This document shows positions 38,022 to 46,971 of a stretch of DNA of 64,000 nt, in pieces (position 1 is the stretch's first letter; every line of letters begins with the position of its first letter). Below the pieces are notes generated by a model. The model saw only the letters and a program-made list of their open reading frames with translations, made no database searches and was not told where the DNA came from. The stretch is from Aquimarina sp. MMG016 (GTDB lineage: Bacteria; Bacteroidota; Bacteroidia; Flavobacteriales; Flavobacteriaceae): contig NZ_JAGJEA010000002.1 in the NCBI RefSeq assembly GCF_018100805.1, positions 62,001 to 126,000 on the forward strand. Direction: 5' to 3'. The position numbers were made by a program, and so were the translations under genes.

Positions 38022-38684
38022 TTAACCCACAATTTTACCATCTACCATGGTGAGTTTTCTATCCGCCATATCTGCTAATTCCTGGTTATGGGTTACGATC
38101 ACAAAAGTTTGCCCAAACTCATCTCTAAGCTTAAAAAAGAGTTTATGTAGGTTTTCGGCCGCTTCACTATCCAAATTACCTGAGGGTTCATCTGCAAAAA
38201 CTACTTTTGGATTATTGATCAGCGCTCTTGCGACAGCTACACGTTGTTGTTCACCTCCTGATAGTTCATTAGGTTTATGATCATAACGATGAGAGAGGCC
38301 TAAGAAATCTAGCAGCTCTTTAGCTCTTTTTTCGGCTTCAGATTTTGATGTTTTTTTAATAAAAGCAGGAATACACACATTTTCAACCGCTGTAAATTCT
38401 GGTAACAATTGATGAAATTGAAAGATAAAACCCAGCTGCTCATTCCTGAATTTTGATAACTGCTTCTGCGATAAAGTATTGATATCAGTTTCGTGAATGG
38501 TAAGCGTACTATTATTTACTTTTTTAGATTGATCCAGAGTACCTAATATTTGTAATAAAGTGGTCTTTCCAGCCCCGGAAGCCCCAACAATAGATACAAT
38601 TTCACCTTTTTTGATATGAAGATCAACACCTTTGAGTACGTGTAAATCATCATAGTTTTTATGAATATTTTTCGCTTTGATCAT
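38022..38684 (-). CDS. LolD/MacB-type ABC transporter ATP-binding protein
   Basis: This 220-aa ATPase has Walker A ([11 protein letters not shown]), Q-loop ([18 protein letters not shown]), signature ([15 protein letters not shown]), Walker B ([12 protein letters not shown]) and H-loop (FVIVTHNQ). The start is set at the ATG at 38684 ([20 protein letters not shown]), since 11 additional upstream residues lack family similarity. It belongs to the class powering LolCDE or MacB-like extraction from the inner membrane, but no permease is adjacent, so the substrate is open. It lies 53 nt after the DUF5916 gene. Confidence 0.85.
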   Translation of the reverse strand: MIKAKNIHKNYDDLHVLKGVDLHIKKGEIVSIVGASGAGKTTLLQILGTLDQSKKVNNSTLTIHETDINTLSQKQLSKFRNEQLGFIFQFHQLLPEFTAVENVCIPAFIKKTSKSEAEKRAKELLDFLGLSHRYDHKPNELSGGEQQRVAVARALINNPKVVFADEPSGNLDSEAAENLHKLFFKLRDEFGQTFVIVTHNQELADMADRKLTMVDGKIVG

Positions 38685-38737
38685 GTATACATCAATTGAA
38701 GCTGTGAAAGTAATCAATATCTACAGAATCCCCAAGA

Positions 38738-41170
38738 TTATCCTTTAGAAGAAGGTTTTAAGTTGTTAATATCCAGAAAATATACTACTCTAAGCGATAC
38801 ATTATGTTGTATGGGTTGATCAAAAAGGTTATCCAGACTTTCGGTATAATTAATGGTCGAAAACTCATCCTGATTAAAGATCTTATTACGATAGAGCAGC
38901 GTAGCTTCACTACCCGGCGCAAATCTCCAACTAAAGCTAAGATCCAGGTTCCAGATATTAAAATTAGTATTAGGATCATTTTCTGAGGTGTCATAATCCG
39001 TTCGGGTTCTGGATCCATCTTCATTAAGTACAAAAAATATATTTTCAGAATAATCAGCAGTACTCCAGAAATTTCTAAAACGTAGGTTTATAGCTTTATA
39101 AGGATCAAAATTATAACTAGCGCTTAGCGAGTTTTCGATGGTAGCAATATCTCGTTGCCCTAAAAAAACATCAGTATCGTTATTATCTATATAGCCAAAG
39201 TTATTTTTACGGATAGAATAGTCTGTATTCCATATCAAAAGAAGTTTATCAGAGAATCTATATCTCGGTGAGAGGTTCATGCTATAGGTTTCCTGGCCAT
39301 CTTCATACCAGTTACGATGAAAAACTCTGGCATCATAAGCAAATTTCTTACGATAATCAGAAGAAACCCATAAATTAACCCCAAGGTTTTCGCTATAGGT
39401 AACAAATCTACCATCGACTCTTGGCTCAAAATAATCATCGGTATCAGAGTCATAGATAGTAAATCCTCCAAATCCAAATCGCTCTCTAGTCACAAAAAAC
39501 CAATCTACACCGACAGAGTTAGATGTTTGTACACTTGGTTTATATAATCTACGATGTCTGGTGAATAGGTTGATTCTATATTCATTGAATACTTTGGTAG
39601 GTTTAAAAATTTGATAGGAGACATTGACCCTAAAACTATTAAAGTTATTTCTGAAGTTTACACCCAAGTCATTGATATCGTAGGTGGTATTTGCTAAATC
39701 GTGACCAAAACCATATCTGATGTTACCTTTAATACGATCAAAATCAATTTCAGAAGCAAATCCTCCTATATTATCTCCCGGTAAATTCACCTGGCTTACA
39801 ATAGATCTCCCGGTAAGTCGATATGAGTTTGCTTTGTTGGCTAAATTCCATACCAATCCGGTCACGTTAGCATCTCTAAAATCACTTCCGCTACGAGTAA
39901 CATTAGTATTGATCAACGATAAAGAAGAGTTGTTGTTGAATTGTTGATCTAATACAAAAATATTATAATTTGCCAATGGTTCTACAACTTCTTTGCGAGA
40001 AGCCCCGGTAATTGTATCTGTGATTCGTACCTCTGTTTTTTCTGTGATTGCATTAAAAAAACCAATCCCCAGATTACCTTTGGTTCTTCCTGAAATTTTT
40101 AAAGCATTTAGTAGATTTACCTTGGTAGGAGCTTCCTCCGCAATTTCATTTTGGTTTAGGTCGTCATCAGAAATAGATCTTGTGGGTCCATTACCAACTC
40201 TACGTGAGAAGAAAATACCGCCTTTATTAAATAGTTCTGTACCTTCTGTAAAGAACTGTCTGTTTTCTCCAAATGTTTGTTCAAAAGGACCCAGATTAAG
40301 ACGTACTTCGTCAAAAGCAGCTTGCCCAAAATCAGGAATTAAGGTAGCATCTAATGTAAAACTATCACTTAACCCATATTTAACATCCATTCCGGCGCTA
40401 AAATCTGTTTCAGTTTCTCCATCAAAACTAGAGGCTAAACCTTGAACAAAAGGAAAAAAAGTAAGTCTTACCGGAGGATCAATGTTCTCTACACCTTTTA
40501 CGATACCATTGTATTGAGTTCTTTGTCCTACTTCTCTATCAATAAAGTTCCAGGTATGTGTTTGGTTTCGGGTTTGGAATCTTCTATAAAAATTTATACT
40601 CCAGTCTTGTACATCAACTTCATGGAAACGAAGTGCATTATATGGGATTTTGAATTCTGCATACCACCCTTTGTCGTCAAAAGATATTTTAGCGTCAAAA
40701 ACTACATTATAACTAAAATCTTCATTAAACTGATCTGCTCTGGCATCTCCTATGGTACCCGCACTGGTTATAAAAAAACGAGTTTCGTTAATCCCGTCAT
40801 TATAGGTGTTTATCGAGATATTAAAAAAGTCCGCTTGTACAAATATATTATCTCGCTGACTGAATTGTCGCAGTATCTTGTCTGGTTGGTCATCATACAA
40901 ATAGGCAGCAAAATAGACTGCTTTATTGTCATAAGCCATTTTTACCTCTGTTCGTATGTTTTCTGAGATCTCCCCTTCGTTTCCAGGTTGCCACATCCTA
41001 AAATTGCCATAGGAAGGAATGTTTTTCCATATTTCATCATCTAATACGCCATCAATTTTTGGAGGATTGCTGATTCGTTCTGCTATAATTTCCTTTTTTT
41101 CTTGTGCCACAGAAATGATAGACATAACTAAGAATAGCACACTTAATACAAAGCGTAATTGAATGTTCAT
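38738..41170 (-). CDS. DUF5916 outer-membrane barrel with CBM9-like domain
   Basis: This 810-aa protein has a signal peptide (ending ISVAQ). Its N-terminal domain, about residues 28-210, is typical of the carbohydrate-binding family-9-like fold in DUF5916 proteins: PPKIDGVLDDEIWKNIP, VKMAYDNKAVYFAAYLYDD, KGWYAEFKIPYNALRF. The rest is a long succession of amphipathic strands with aromatic girdles (NGPTRSISDDDLN, FHRNWYEDGQETYSMNLSPRYRF, SLRVVYFLDI), consistent with an outer-membrane beta barrel. Length is normal. Function is not established. It heads the minus-strand operon with the ABC ATPase and TIGR02757. Confidence 0.8.
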   Translation of the reverse strand: MNIQLRFVLSVLFLVMSIISVAQEKKEIIAERISNPPKIDGVLDDEIWKNIPSYGNFRMWQPGNEGEISENIRTEVKMAYDNKAVYFAAYLYDDQPDKILRQFSQRDNIFVQADFFNISINTYNDGINETRFFITSAGTIGDARADQFNEDFSYNVVFDAKISFDDKGWYAEFKIPYNALRFHEVDVQDWSINFYRRFQTRNQTHTWNFIDREVGQRTQYNGIVKGVENIDPPVRLTFFPFVQGLASSFDGETETDFSAGMDVKYGLSDSFTLDATLIPDFGQAAFDEVRLNLGPFEQTFGENRQFFTEGTELFNKGGIFFSRRVGNGPTRSISDDDLNQNEIAEEAPTKVNLLNALKISGRTKGNLGIGFFNAITEKTEVRITDTITGASRKEVVEPLANYNIFVLDQQFNNNSSLSLINTNVTRSGSDFRDANVTGLVWNLANKANSYRLTGRSIVSQVNLPGDNIGGFASEIDFDRIKGNIRYGFGHDLANTTYDINDLGVNFRNNFNSFRVNVSYQIFKPTKVFNEYRINLFTRHRRLYKPSVQTSNSVGVDWFFVTRERFGFGGFTIYDSDTDDYFEPRVDGRFVTYSENLGVNLWVSSDYRKKFAYDARVFHRNWYEDGQETYSMNLSPRYRFSDKLLLIWNTDYSIRKNNFGYIDNNDTDVFLGQRDIATIENSLSASYNFDPYKAINLRFRNFWSTADYSENIFFVLNEDGSRTRTDYDTSENDPNTNFNIWNLDLSFSWRFAPGSEATLLYRNKIFNQDEFSTINYTESLDNLFDQPIQHNVSLRVVYFLDINNLKPSSKG

Positions 41171-41208
41171 AAAAATGTAAAAAAAAACTTACTTTTTGGA
41201 ATAGGCTA

Positions 41209-41216
41209 CAAAACTA
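41209..41216 (-). promoter_or_regulatory. possible -7 element of the DUF5916 operon
   Basis: The minus strand reads TAGTTTTG, matching the Bacteroidota -7 consensus TAnnTTTG, about 39 nt before the ATG at 41170. No good -33 TTG was seen at the right distance, so the call is weak. Confidence 0.3.
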
Positions 41217-41317
41217 ACTTTTAGATTGAAATGTGATACTAACGAAAAGTTAAAAAATAAATTAGCGTTTAGGTTATGTGTATTTTCGTTAAACATAATT
41301 TAATTTTTAACAGTATT

Positions 41318-41875
41318 ATGGAAAATAATAAAATGCAGACTGCAGTTTTTGCAGGAGGGTGTTTTTGGTGTACAGAAGCTGTTTTTCAAAGATTAGAAGG
41401 AGTCATAAAAGTTATTTCTGGTTATACCGGAGGTGATATTAAGAATCCTGCTTATCGCGAAATAACAACAGGTAGAACAGGTCACGCCGAAGCTATTATG
41501 ATAGAATTCGATGCTTCTTTAATTACTTTTAGAGAGCTGTTGGATGTGTTTTTTGTGACTCATGATCCTACTACACTAAATAGGCAGGGAGCAGATAGGG
41601 GTACTCAATACCGTAGTGCGGTTTTCTATACAGATGAAGAGCAAAAGAATATAACTGAGCAGGTAATTACGGACCTAAATGAACAAGGCGTTTTTGAAGA
41701 TCCTATTGTAACTGAAGTGACTGAACTTGGAGCTTTTTATAATGCAGAAGATTATCATCAGGATTATTATAACCAGAATAGTAGTCAGGGATATTGTCAA
41801 TTTGTAATAAATCCAAAACTTAAAAAATTACACAGTACCTTTAGCGACAAATTAAAAAAAGAATTGCAGAACTAA
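41318..41875 (+). CDS. msrA: peptide-methionine (S)-S-oxide reductase
   Basis: This enzyme reduces methionine-S-sulfoxide in proteins, restoring oxidised methionines with thioredoxin as reductant. The catalytic motif GGCFWCTEAVF, GYTGGDIKNPAY, TGHAEAIMIEFD, FFVTHDPTTLNRQGADRGTQYRS and the AEDYHQDYYNQN segment are all present. GYCQFVINPK near the C-terminus carries a likely resolving cysteine. The ATG at 41318 gives 185 aa, a normal size; a longer opening from 41276 adds residues unlike the family. folE starts 11 nt downstream, suggesting one transcript. Confidence 0.93.
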   Translation: MENNKMQTAVFAGGCFWCTEAVFQRLEGVIKVISGYTGGDIKNPAYREITTGRTGHAEAIMIEFDASLITFRELLDVFFVTHDPTTLNRQGADRGTQYRSAVFYTDEEQKNITEQVITDLNEQGVFEDPIVTEVTELGAFYNAEDYHQDYYNQNSSQGYCQFVINPKLKKLHSTFSDKLKKELQN

Positions 41876-41886
41876 TAGGTTAAAAA

Positions 41887-42483
41887 ATGCCATATAAGAA
41901 TTTTGAAGAGTATAACATAGAAGTAACAGAAGGAGTTAAGGAGAAATTTGAATCTATTATCGAAGACCTTGGCGAAGATGTAAATAGAGAAGGAATACAA
42001 AAAACACCCGAGAGAGCAGCAAAGGCTATGCAATTTCTTACCCAGGGATACCATCAAGACCCAGCAGAGATATTGAGGAGTGCTATGTTTGCAGAGGACT
42101 ATGATGATATGGTAATTGTTAAGGATATAGAATTATATTCTTTGTGCGAGCATCATATGTTACCATTTTTCGGAAAAGCCCATATAGCTTATATTCCTAA
42201 TGGACATATAGTAGGTCTAAGTAAATTACCTAGAGTAGTAGATGTGTTTGCAAGACGCTTACAAGTTCAAGAGCGACTTACTCATGATATTTTAGAATGC
42301 ATTAATAATACCTTAAAGCCTAAAGGAGTAGCGGTGGTAATAGAGGCTTCTCATATGTGTATGATGATGCGAGGAGTACAGAAACAGAATTCTGTGACTA
42401 CAACATCAGGGTTTAGAGGGCAATTCGAAAAAATAGAGACCCGTACAGAGTTTCTAAGATTGATTACTGCTGATCTAGGATAA
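41887..42483 (+). CDS. folE: GTP cyclohydrolase I
   Basis: This enzyme converts GTP to 7,8-dihydroneopterin triphosphate, the first step of tetrahydrofolate (and biopterin or queuosine-type) biosynthesis. It acts as a cytosolic homodecamer with catalytic zinc. The sequence shows [16 protein letters not shown], the zinc and substrate region [42 protein letters not shown], and the second zinc cysteine in HMCMMMRGV followed by [11 protein letters not shown]. The 198-aa length is close to the family's usual size. It lies 11 nt after msrA. Confidence 0.95.
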   Translation: MPYKNFEEYNIEVTEGVKEKFESIIEDLGEDVNREGIQKTPERAAKAMQFLTQGYHQDPAEILRSAMFAEDYDDMVIVKDIELYSLCEHHMLPFFGKAHIAYIPNGHIVGLSKLPRVVDVFARRLQVQERLTHDILECINNTLKPKGVAVVIEASHMCMMMRGVQKQNSVTTTSGFRGQFEKIETRTEFLRLITADLG

Positions 42484-42541
42484 TTTTTTTGGAATACTCT
42501 TTGCTTTATTTGTCGTATATTGAATTATAACAAATTATTTA

Positions 42542-42841
42542 ATGACAGATAATAAATATAAAAAATTAGGATTAAGTTTACTTTTTGATGGACTGGGAAT
42601 GGCGAGTTATATCATCCCGGGAATAGGGGAGTTTGCAGATATTTTATGGGCACCTCTTTCTGGATGGTTAATGACTAGAATGTATAAGGGGAACATAGGA
42701 AAAGCTGCCGGAGCTATTACTTTTATAGAAGAAGCTTTACCTGGTTTGGATATTATTCCAACGTTTACAATAATGTGGGTGTATACTTATGTGCTAAAAA
42801 AGAAAGAAGTAAAAGAGATCATAGATATTGATCCTTCTTAA
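42542..42841 (+). CDS. small conserved membrane-associated protein
   Basis: This 99-aa protein has two hydrophobic segments (LGLSLLFDGLGMASYIIPGI and DIIPTFTIMWVYTYVL) around a glycine-rich middle (ADILWAPLSGWLMTRMYKGN). It looks like a conserved Bacteroidota hypothetical membrane protein; no function is recognised. Its stop codon overlaps that of the convergent gene downstream. The 58-nt gap after folE is short, so cotranscription is possible. Confidence 0.7.
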   Translation: MTDNKYKKLGLSLLFDGLGMASYIIPGIGEFADILWAPLSGWLMTRMYKGNIGKAAGAITFIEEALPGLDIIPTFTIMWVYTYVLKKKEVKEIIDIDPS

Positions 42842-43359
42842 TCTTTAAGAAAACGAGCAAATCCCATTCTTCTCAGCATTTTTTTCTCAAATTCCCAGAA
42901 AAATTTGAATTGACCAAATAGCCATCCGAATATGATGAGTAGTACCTGATATACCGGAAATATAAGTAGTACTCTAACTGGCCAATACAGGAAACCATTA
43001 GTGGTTTCTTTGTGAAAGCCCAGAAAGGAAATTATTGGATCAGAAATTCTAGCAGCTGTGGACCCCGTTACTGCGAAGGCAATAAAAATTGCAATGAGTT
43101 CCCAACGATAGCTTACCTTCCATTTTGTAGCTAAAGCTTTAAAAAGTTTTAGTGTAATAAAAAGAAAGAAAATAGTTAAGAATATAGTAATGGATGAGAT
43201 TAGACCAATATATGCTATATCTGTATTTTCTACACCAACAGATTTTAAAACATTTTTACTGATAAGATACCCTGAAAAAAGTAGACTAATTACACCTAAA
43301 AAAGGAAATACTAGCTGCCAGTTTGATTGTATCTCCCAACGATCTTTAAATTTCTGCAT
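42838..43359 (-). CDS. DUF6787-like four-helix membrane protein
   Basis: The start is set at the ATG at 43359 (MQKFKDRWEIQSNWQLVFP), giving 173 aa. Four transmembrane segments are visible: LVFPFLGVISLLFSGYLI, IGLISSITIFLTIFFLFITL, WELIAIFIAFAVTGSTAARI and VRVLLIFPVYQVLLIIFGWL. The KFKDRWEIQSNWQL opening is a recurrent signature of a flavobacterial membrane family that I recall as DUF6787; function unknown. The last codon and stop overlap the convergent gene's stop. Confidence 0.65.
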   Translation of the reverse strand: MQKFKDRWEIQSNWQLVFPFLGVISLLFSGYLISKNVLKSVGVENTDIAYIGLISSITIFLTIFFLFITLKLFKALATKWKVSYRWELIAIFIAFAVTGSTAARISDPIISFLGFHKETTNGFLYWPVRVLLIFPVYQVLLIIFGWLFGQFKFFWEFEKKMLRRMGFARFLKD

Positions 43360-43390
43360 GCTGCAAAAATACAACTAAAAAGTTTGAGAA

Positions 43391-43825
43391 TCAAAACCTA
43401 CCTCTACCACGCCTAGAAAATACAAATCGCTGATTATATCGTTGTTCAAAAAACAAAAAGTAGTTATAAAGGAGGTAGTTTACCTCATACCCATAATGAA
43501 TAAATGGTTCATAATTAATCTGCTGCATGTAAAGGTTAGGGTCAAATCGCTGCGGCTGCGCTACTCGTAGATTATATTCCACCACATATTGCCTATTTCT
43601 CATTTCTAAAAAATTCTCGCCATAAAACCCTCTTGGTTGCTGAGTAACCAACCAGGCATTAAAACCGGGTTCGATAATAATAATCTCATATTCTAAACTA
43701 TCATTAGCAATTCTGATGGTATCATTTGCTTGATCTGCATATGAAATGTATGTGTTTTTATCTTTTGTAGTACCACAACTATAAGCCAAAAAACCCAATA
43801 GTAATGTGTAAATAATGTATTTCAT
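43391..43825 (-). CDS. DUF6146-like lipoprotein
   Basis: With the ATG at 43825 the 144-aa product begins MKYIIYTLLLGFLAYSC, a classical lipoprotein signal with lipobox LAYSC. The mature part contains YEIIIIEPGFNAWLVTQQPRGFY, FLEMRNRQYVVEYNLRV and NYEPFIHYGYEVNYLLYNYFLFFEQRYN, a pattern of a flavobacterial lipoprotein family (DUF6146 as I recall). The C-terminus is Arg/Gly-rich. Twenty extra upstream residues in the open frame would destroy the signal peptide and are excluded. Function unknown. Confidence 0.7.
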   Translation of the reverse strand: MKYIIYTLLLGFLAYSCGTTKDKNTYISYADQANDTIRIANDSLEYEIIIIEPGFNAWLVTQQPRGFYGENFLEMRNRQYVVEYNLRVAQPQRFDPNLYMQQINYEPFIHYGYEVNYLLYNYFLFFEQRYNQRFVFSRRGRGRF

Positions 43826-43854
43826 ATTCCAACTATATGAATTCAAAGTACAAA

Positions 43855-43880
43855 AAAGCCGAAGAATAACCTTCGGCTTT
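43855..43880 (-). terminator. terminator of the DUF937 gene
   Basis: AAAGCCGAAG pairs with CTTCGGCTTT around a 6-base loop; on the minus strand it is followed by a T-run, 28 nt past the stop of the DUF937 gene. Confidence 0.75.
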
Positions 43881-43908
43881 AACAATATTTAAGTCAAGTA
43901 TGTGCTAT

Positions 43909-44547
43909 TTATTTTCCGAATAACCCTCCTAGTAATCCTCCAAGTCCGCTTTTCTTGCTTCCACTACTTAATAACATTCCTGCTACATCATCCAGAACAC
44001 TTCCGTCACCATCAGCATCTAAGAAAGATTCTATTAGAGATTGTTGCTTAGAACCTTGTCCTCCTCCTGACATGCTACCGAGTAAATTTGTTAATCCGCT
44101 AGCATCGCTTACATTATTTTGAGAGGCTTGTTTTCCTAGAGCACCCATAAGTATAGGAGCTGCAACTTTTAATATTTGACCTACAGAACCAGCATCAATA
44201 CCTGATTTTTGACTTAATGCACTTTCTACAGCAGGTTGTTTACCTCCTAGAATGTGACCTAAAATCCCAGCTCCATCATTAGTTACACTTTCTTCTACAC
44301 CGCCTTCAAATAAACCTCCTAGGTTATCCAGAATTCCACCTCCTGAATGTTTTCCTGATATGGCACCTAGTAACCCTTCAGCTCCTTCAGGAGTAGAAGC
44401 ATTGCGTTGCATTGCGCCCATTAATACTGGCATAGCCATACTCAGTAAATTTCCGGTTTTATCAGTAGATTGACCAGTTTGTTGGCTTACTCCACTAATG
44501 ATTTGTTTCCCCATAGGGCTATTTAAAAGATCTAAAATTCCAGACAT
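43909..44547 (-). CDS. DUF937 domain protein
   Basis: This 212-aa protein has the DUF937/YidB-like pattern: MSGILDLLNSPMGKQIISG, LLSMAMPVLMGAMQRNA, and a second half-repeat DAGSVGQILKVAAPILMGAL. Glycine-rich linkers separate the helical units. It carries an EF-hand-like DADGDGSVLDDV near residues 176-187 and ends in a glycine/leucine-rich tail (KKSGLGGLLGGLFGK). No signal peptide is present. Function is not established for the family. Confidence 0.8.
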   Translation of the reverse strand: MSGILDLLNSPMGKQIISGVSQQTGQSTDKTGNLLSMAMPVLMGAMQRNASTPEGAEGLLGAISGKHSGGGILDNLGGLFEGGVEESVTNDGAGILGHILGGKQPAVESALSQKSGIDAGSVGQILKVAAPILMGALGKQASQNNVSDASGLTNLLGSMSGGGQGSKQQSLIESFLDADGDGSVLDDVAGMLLSSGSKKSGLGGLLGGLFGK

Positions 44548-44698
44548 GATTTTTAATGTTTTTAGTTAAAGGAATCTAAATTTACAGTTTTTCTATCTAA
44601 GATGATAGGTATGAACTAGTTTTATTTCTACTAAAAATAGACGAAGTGTTGTTTTTTTGGATGAAATACAAGTATAAGTGATTTTTCCCCATAAAAAA

Positions 44699-44719
44699 AC
44701 CGCTTCAATCTGAAGCGGT
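44699..44719 (-). terminator. terminator of serA
   Basis: ACCGCTTCA pairs with TGAAGCGGT around ATC. On the minus strand the stem is followed by TTTTTTTA, 25 nt past the serA stop. Confidence 0.75.
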
Positions 44720-44743
44720 AATTACATATTTATAACTGTAAAT

Positions 44744-45694
44744 CTATTTTAAAATACTGATAATTTGATCAGCTAGTTCTTGTCCAATACGATCTTGAGC
44801 CTCACCGGTTGCTGCTCCAATATGAGGTGTTAATGAAACTTTATTGTTCATTAATACTTTAATGGCCGGACTTGGTTCGTTTTCAAAAACATCCAAACCA
44901 GCAAAACCTAGTTTGTCATTCTCTAAAGCTTCTACTAGTGCTACTTCGTCCACTACACCACCACGTGCTGCATTAACAATACCGGCACCATCTTTCATTT
45001 GCTCAATTTCAGCTTTACCAATTACATATTCCTTTTGGGCAGGGACGTGTAGCGTAAAGAAATCTGCATTTTTAAGCACTTCTTCTTTAGAAATAGTTTT
45101 TATTTTAAAATTTAAAGACTGTCCGTCAAAAAACTCTAATGGGATATCAACTTCTTCGATAAATGGATCATAAGCAATCACATTCATTCCTGCACCAATA
45201 GCAATTTTTGCAGTCGCCTGACCAATTCTACCAATACCAATAACTCCAAGAGTTTTTCCTCGTAGTTCTGTACCTCCAGCATATGCTTTTTTAAGGTTCT
45301 TGAATTTACTATCACCTTCTAAAGGCATATTTCTGTTAGCATCGTGTAAAAATCTTACACTACCATATAAGTGAGCAAAAACCAACTCTGCTACAGATCC
45401 TGAGGATGCAGCGGGAGTATTGATTACATGTAATCCTTTTTCGCGGGCATATGCAACATCTATATTATCCATACCTACACCACCACGGCCAATAACTTTA
45501 AGAGAAGGACAATTATCGATAATATCTGTTCTTACTTTAGTAGCGCTACGAACCAATAAAACTGAAATTTCATTCTCATTGATATAATTTACTAATTGAT
45601 CTTGGGCTACTGTGGTGGTTAAAACTTCGAATCCTTCTTTTTCTAAAGCGTCAATTCCGCTTTGAGATACTCCGTCGTTTGCTAATACTTTCAT
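44744..45694 (-). CDS. serA: D-3-phosphoglycerate dehydrogenase
   Basis: This enzyme catalyses the first step of serine synthesis, 3-phosphoglycerate to 3-phosphohydroxypyruvate with NAD+. The sequence shows the D-2-hydroxyacid dehydrogenase fold: LKVIGRGGVGMDNIDVAYA, the NAD-binding motif GVIGIGRIGQATAKIAIGAG, NAARGGVVDEVAL with the catalytic Arg, FENEP with the catalytic Glu region, and LTPHIGAATGEAQ with the catalytic His. At 316 aa it is the short form without an ACT regulatory domain, so classical allosteric serine feedback is unlikely. It follows serC by 85 nt on the same strand; together they give phosphoserine. Confidence 0.92.
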   Translation of the reverse strand: MKVLANDGVSQSGIDALEKEGFEVLTTTVAQDQLVNYINENEISVLLVRSATKVRTDIIDNCPSLKVIGRGGVGMDNIDVAYAREKGLHVINTPAASSGSVAELVFAHLYGSVRFLHDANRNMPLEGDSKFKNLKKAYAGGTELRGKTLGVIGIGRIGQATAKIAIGAGMNVIAYDPFIEEVDIPLEFFDGQSLNFKIKTISKEEVLKNADFFTLHVPAQKEYVIGKAEIEQMKDGAGIVNAARGGVVDEVALVEALENDKLGFAGLDVFENEPSPAIKVLMNNKVSLTPHIGAATGEAQDRIGQELADQIISILK

Positions 45695-45711
45695 TGATTA
45701 TTTTTTATGTC

Positions 45712-45731
45712 ATTCCCGCGAAGGCGGGAAT
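45712..45731. repeat. REP-type hairpin between serC and serA
   Basis: ATTCCCGC pairs perfectly with GCGGGAAT around a GAAG loop, in a sequence far richer in G+C than its flanks. This type of short hairpin is dispersed in many bacterial genomes (from memory). Here it may attenuate or process the serC-serA message. Confidence 0.6.
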
Positions 45732-45779
45732 CTAATTTTTTAATTGGTTTCTTTTTAAGAAATAGATAACTATTTTCAC

Positions 45780-46844
45780 TTATGCTTTTCTTTCTAAATC
45801 TCCCATAACATCTACAAGCGCTGCTACACTTTCTATGGTCATGGCATTATACATACTGGCTCTATATCCTCCAACACTTCTATGTCCATTAACTCCATTT
45901 ATTCCAGCTTCTTTCCACATTGCGTCAAAAGTTTCTTTAAGATCTCCATTAGCCAATGTAAATGTAGCATTCATGTGAGAACGATCTTCTTTTGCTGCAA
46001 ACCCTTTGAATAATGGATTTAGGTCAATTTCTGAATAGATAAGCTTCGCTTTCTTTTCATTTAATTCTTCAATGGCTGCTATACCACCAAGTTTTTTAAG
46101 CCATCTTAGTGTTAGCATTGAAGTATATACTGCAAAAACAGGTGGAGTATTAAACATACTAGCTTTACTAATATGTACTTCATAATCCAACATAGATGGA
46201 ATCTGTCTAGTAACTTTTCCAAGAATATCTTCTTTGATCACAACTAATGTAGTTCCGGAAGGCCCCATATTTTTCTGTGCCCCGGCGTAAATCAAATCAA
46301 ATTTAGAAAAGTCTAATTGACGAGAAAATATATCACTACTCATATCACAAACAAGAGGAATGTTTGTAGTAGGTAGTTCTTTAATTTGCGTACCAAAAAT
46401 TGTATTGTTACTAGTTAAATGTAGGTAATCCAAATCATCAGGAACCTCATAACCTTTAGGGATATAATTATAATTAGCATCCTTAGAAGAAGCTACTTCT
46501 ACAACTTCTCCAAAAAGCTTAGCTTCTTTAATGGCTTTAGCGCTCCAGCTACCCGTATTAACATAACCGGCTTTTGATTCCATTAAATTATAAGCTGCCA
46601 TAAGGAATTGAGTACTTGCACCACCCTGAAGAAATAAGGCTTTGTATCCTTTACCCTCTAGTCCTAATAGCTCTAATGCAAGGCTGCGAGCTTCTTCCAT
46701 AATATCAACAAAATCTTTACTACGATGCGAAATTTCAATAATAGAAAGACCGGAGTCATTATAGTTTAATACAGCTTGTGATGCTTCTTTAAATACTTCT
46801 TGCGGCAAAATGCAAGGTCCAGCGCTAAAATTGTGCTTCTTCAT
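45780..46844 (-). CDS. serC: phosphoserine aminotransferase
   Basis: This PLP enzyme makes 3-phosphoserine from 3-phosphohydroxypyruvate and glutamate, and in pyridoxine synthesis acts on the related 4-carbon acid. Hallmarks: MKKHNFSAGPCILPQEVF, GLSIIEISHRSKDF, LFLQGGASTQFLMAAYNLM, the DMSSDIFSRQLD segment, the PLP lysine region YAGAQKNMGPSGTTLVVI, and MNATFTL and GHRSVGGYRASMYNAM near the end. The 354-aa length is normal. It lies upstream of serA on the minus strand, probably in one operon. Confidence 0.94.
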   Translation of the reverse strand: MKKHNFSAGPCILPQEVFKEASQAVLNYNDSGLSIIEISHRSKDFVDIMEEARSLALELLGLEGKGYKALFLQGGASTQFLMAAYNLMESKAGYVNTGSWSAKAIKEAKLFGEVVEVASSKDANYNYIPKGYEVPDDLDYLHLTSNNTIFGTQIKELPTTNIPLVCDMSSDIFSRQLDFSKFDLIYAGAQKNMGPSGTTLVVIKEDILGKVTRQIPSMLDYEVHISKASMFNTPPVFAVYTSMLTLRWLKKLGGIAAIEELNEKKAKLIYSEIDLNPLFKGFAAKEDRSHMNATFTLANGDLKETFDAMWKEAGINGVNGHRSVGGYRASMYNAMTIESVAALVDVMGDLERKA

Positions 46845-46971
46845 CGGTAATTTTTATTATTATTGAATATTCCAGTTTACTATGTTTTTTTAACCTAAAA
46901 TCCCGGTTAGGAAAAACACCACAAAGGTGCTAATAATCTAATACAAAAGTATTATCAAAATGATAAAATAT

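Noticed and set aside
40442..40966. 174-aa open frame opposite the DUF5916 gene
   Set aside because: Lies fully antisense to a well-supported barrel protein and shows no family features.
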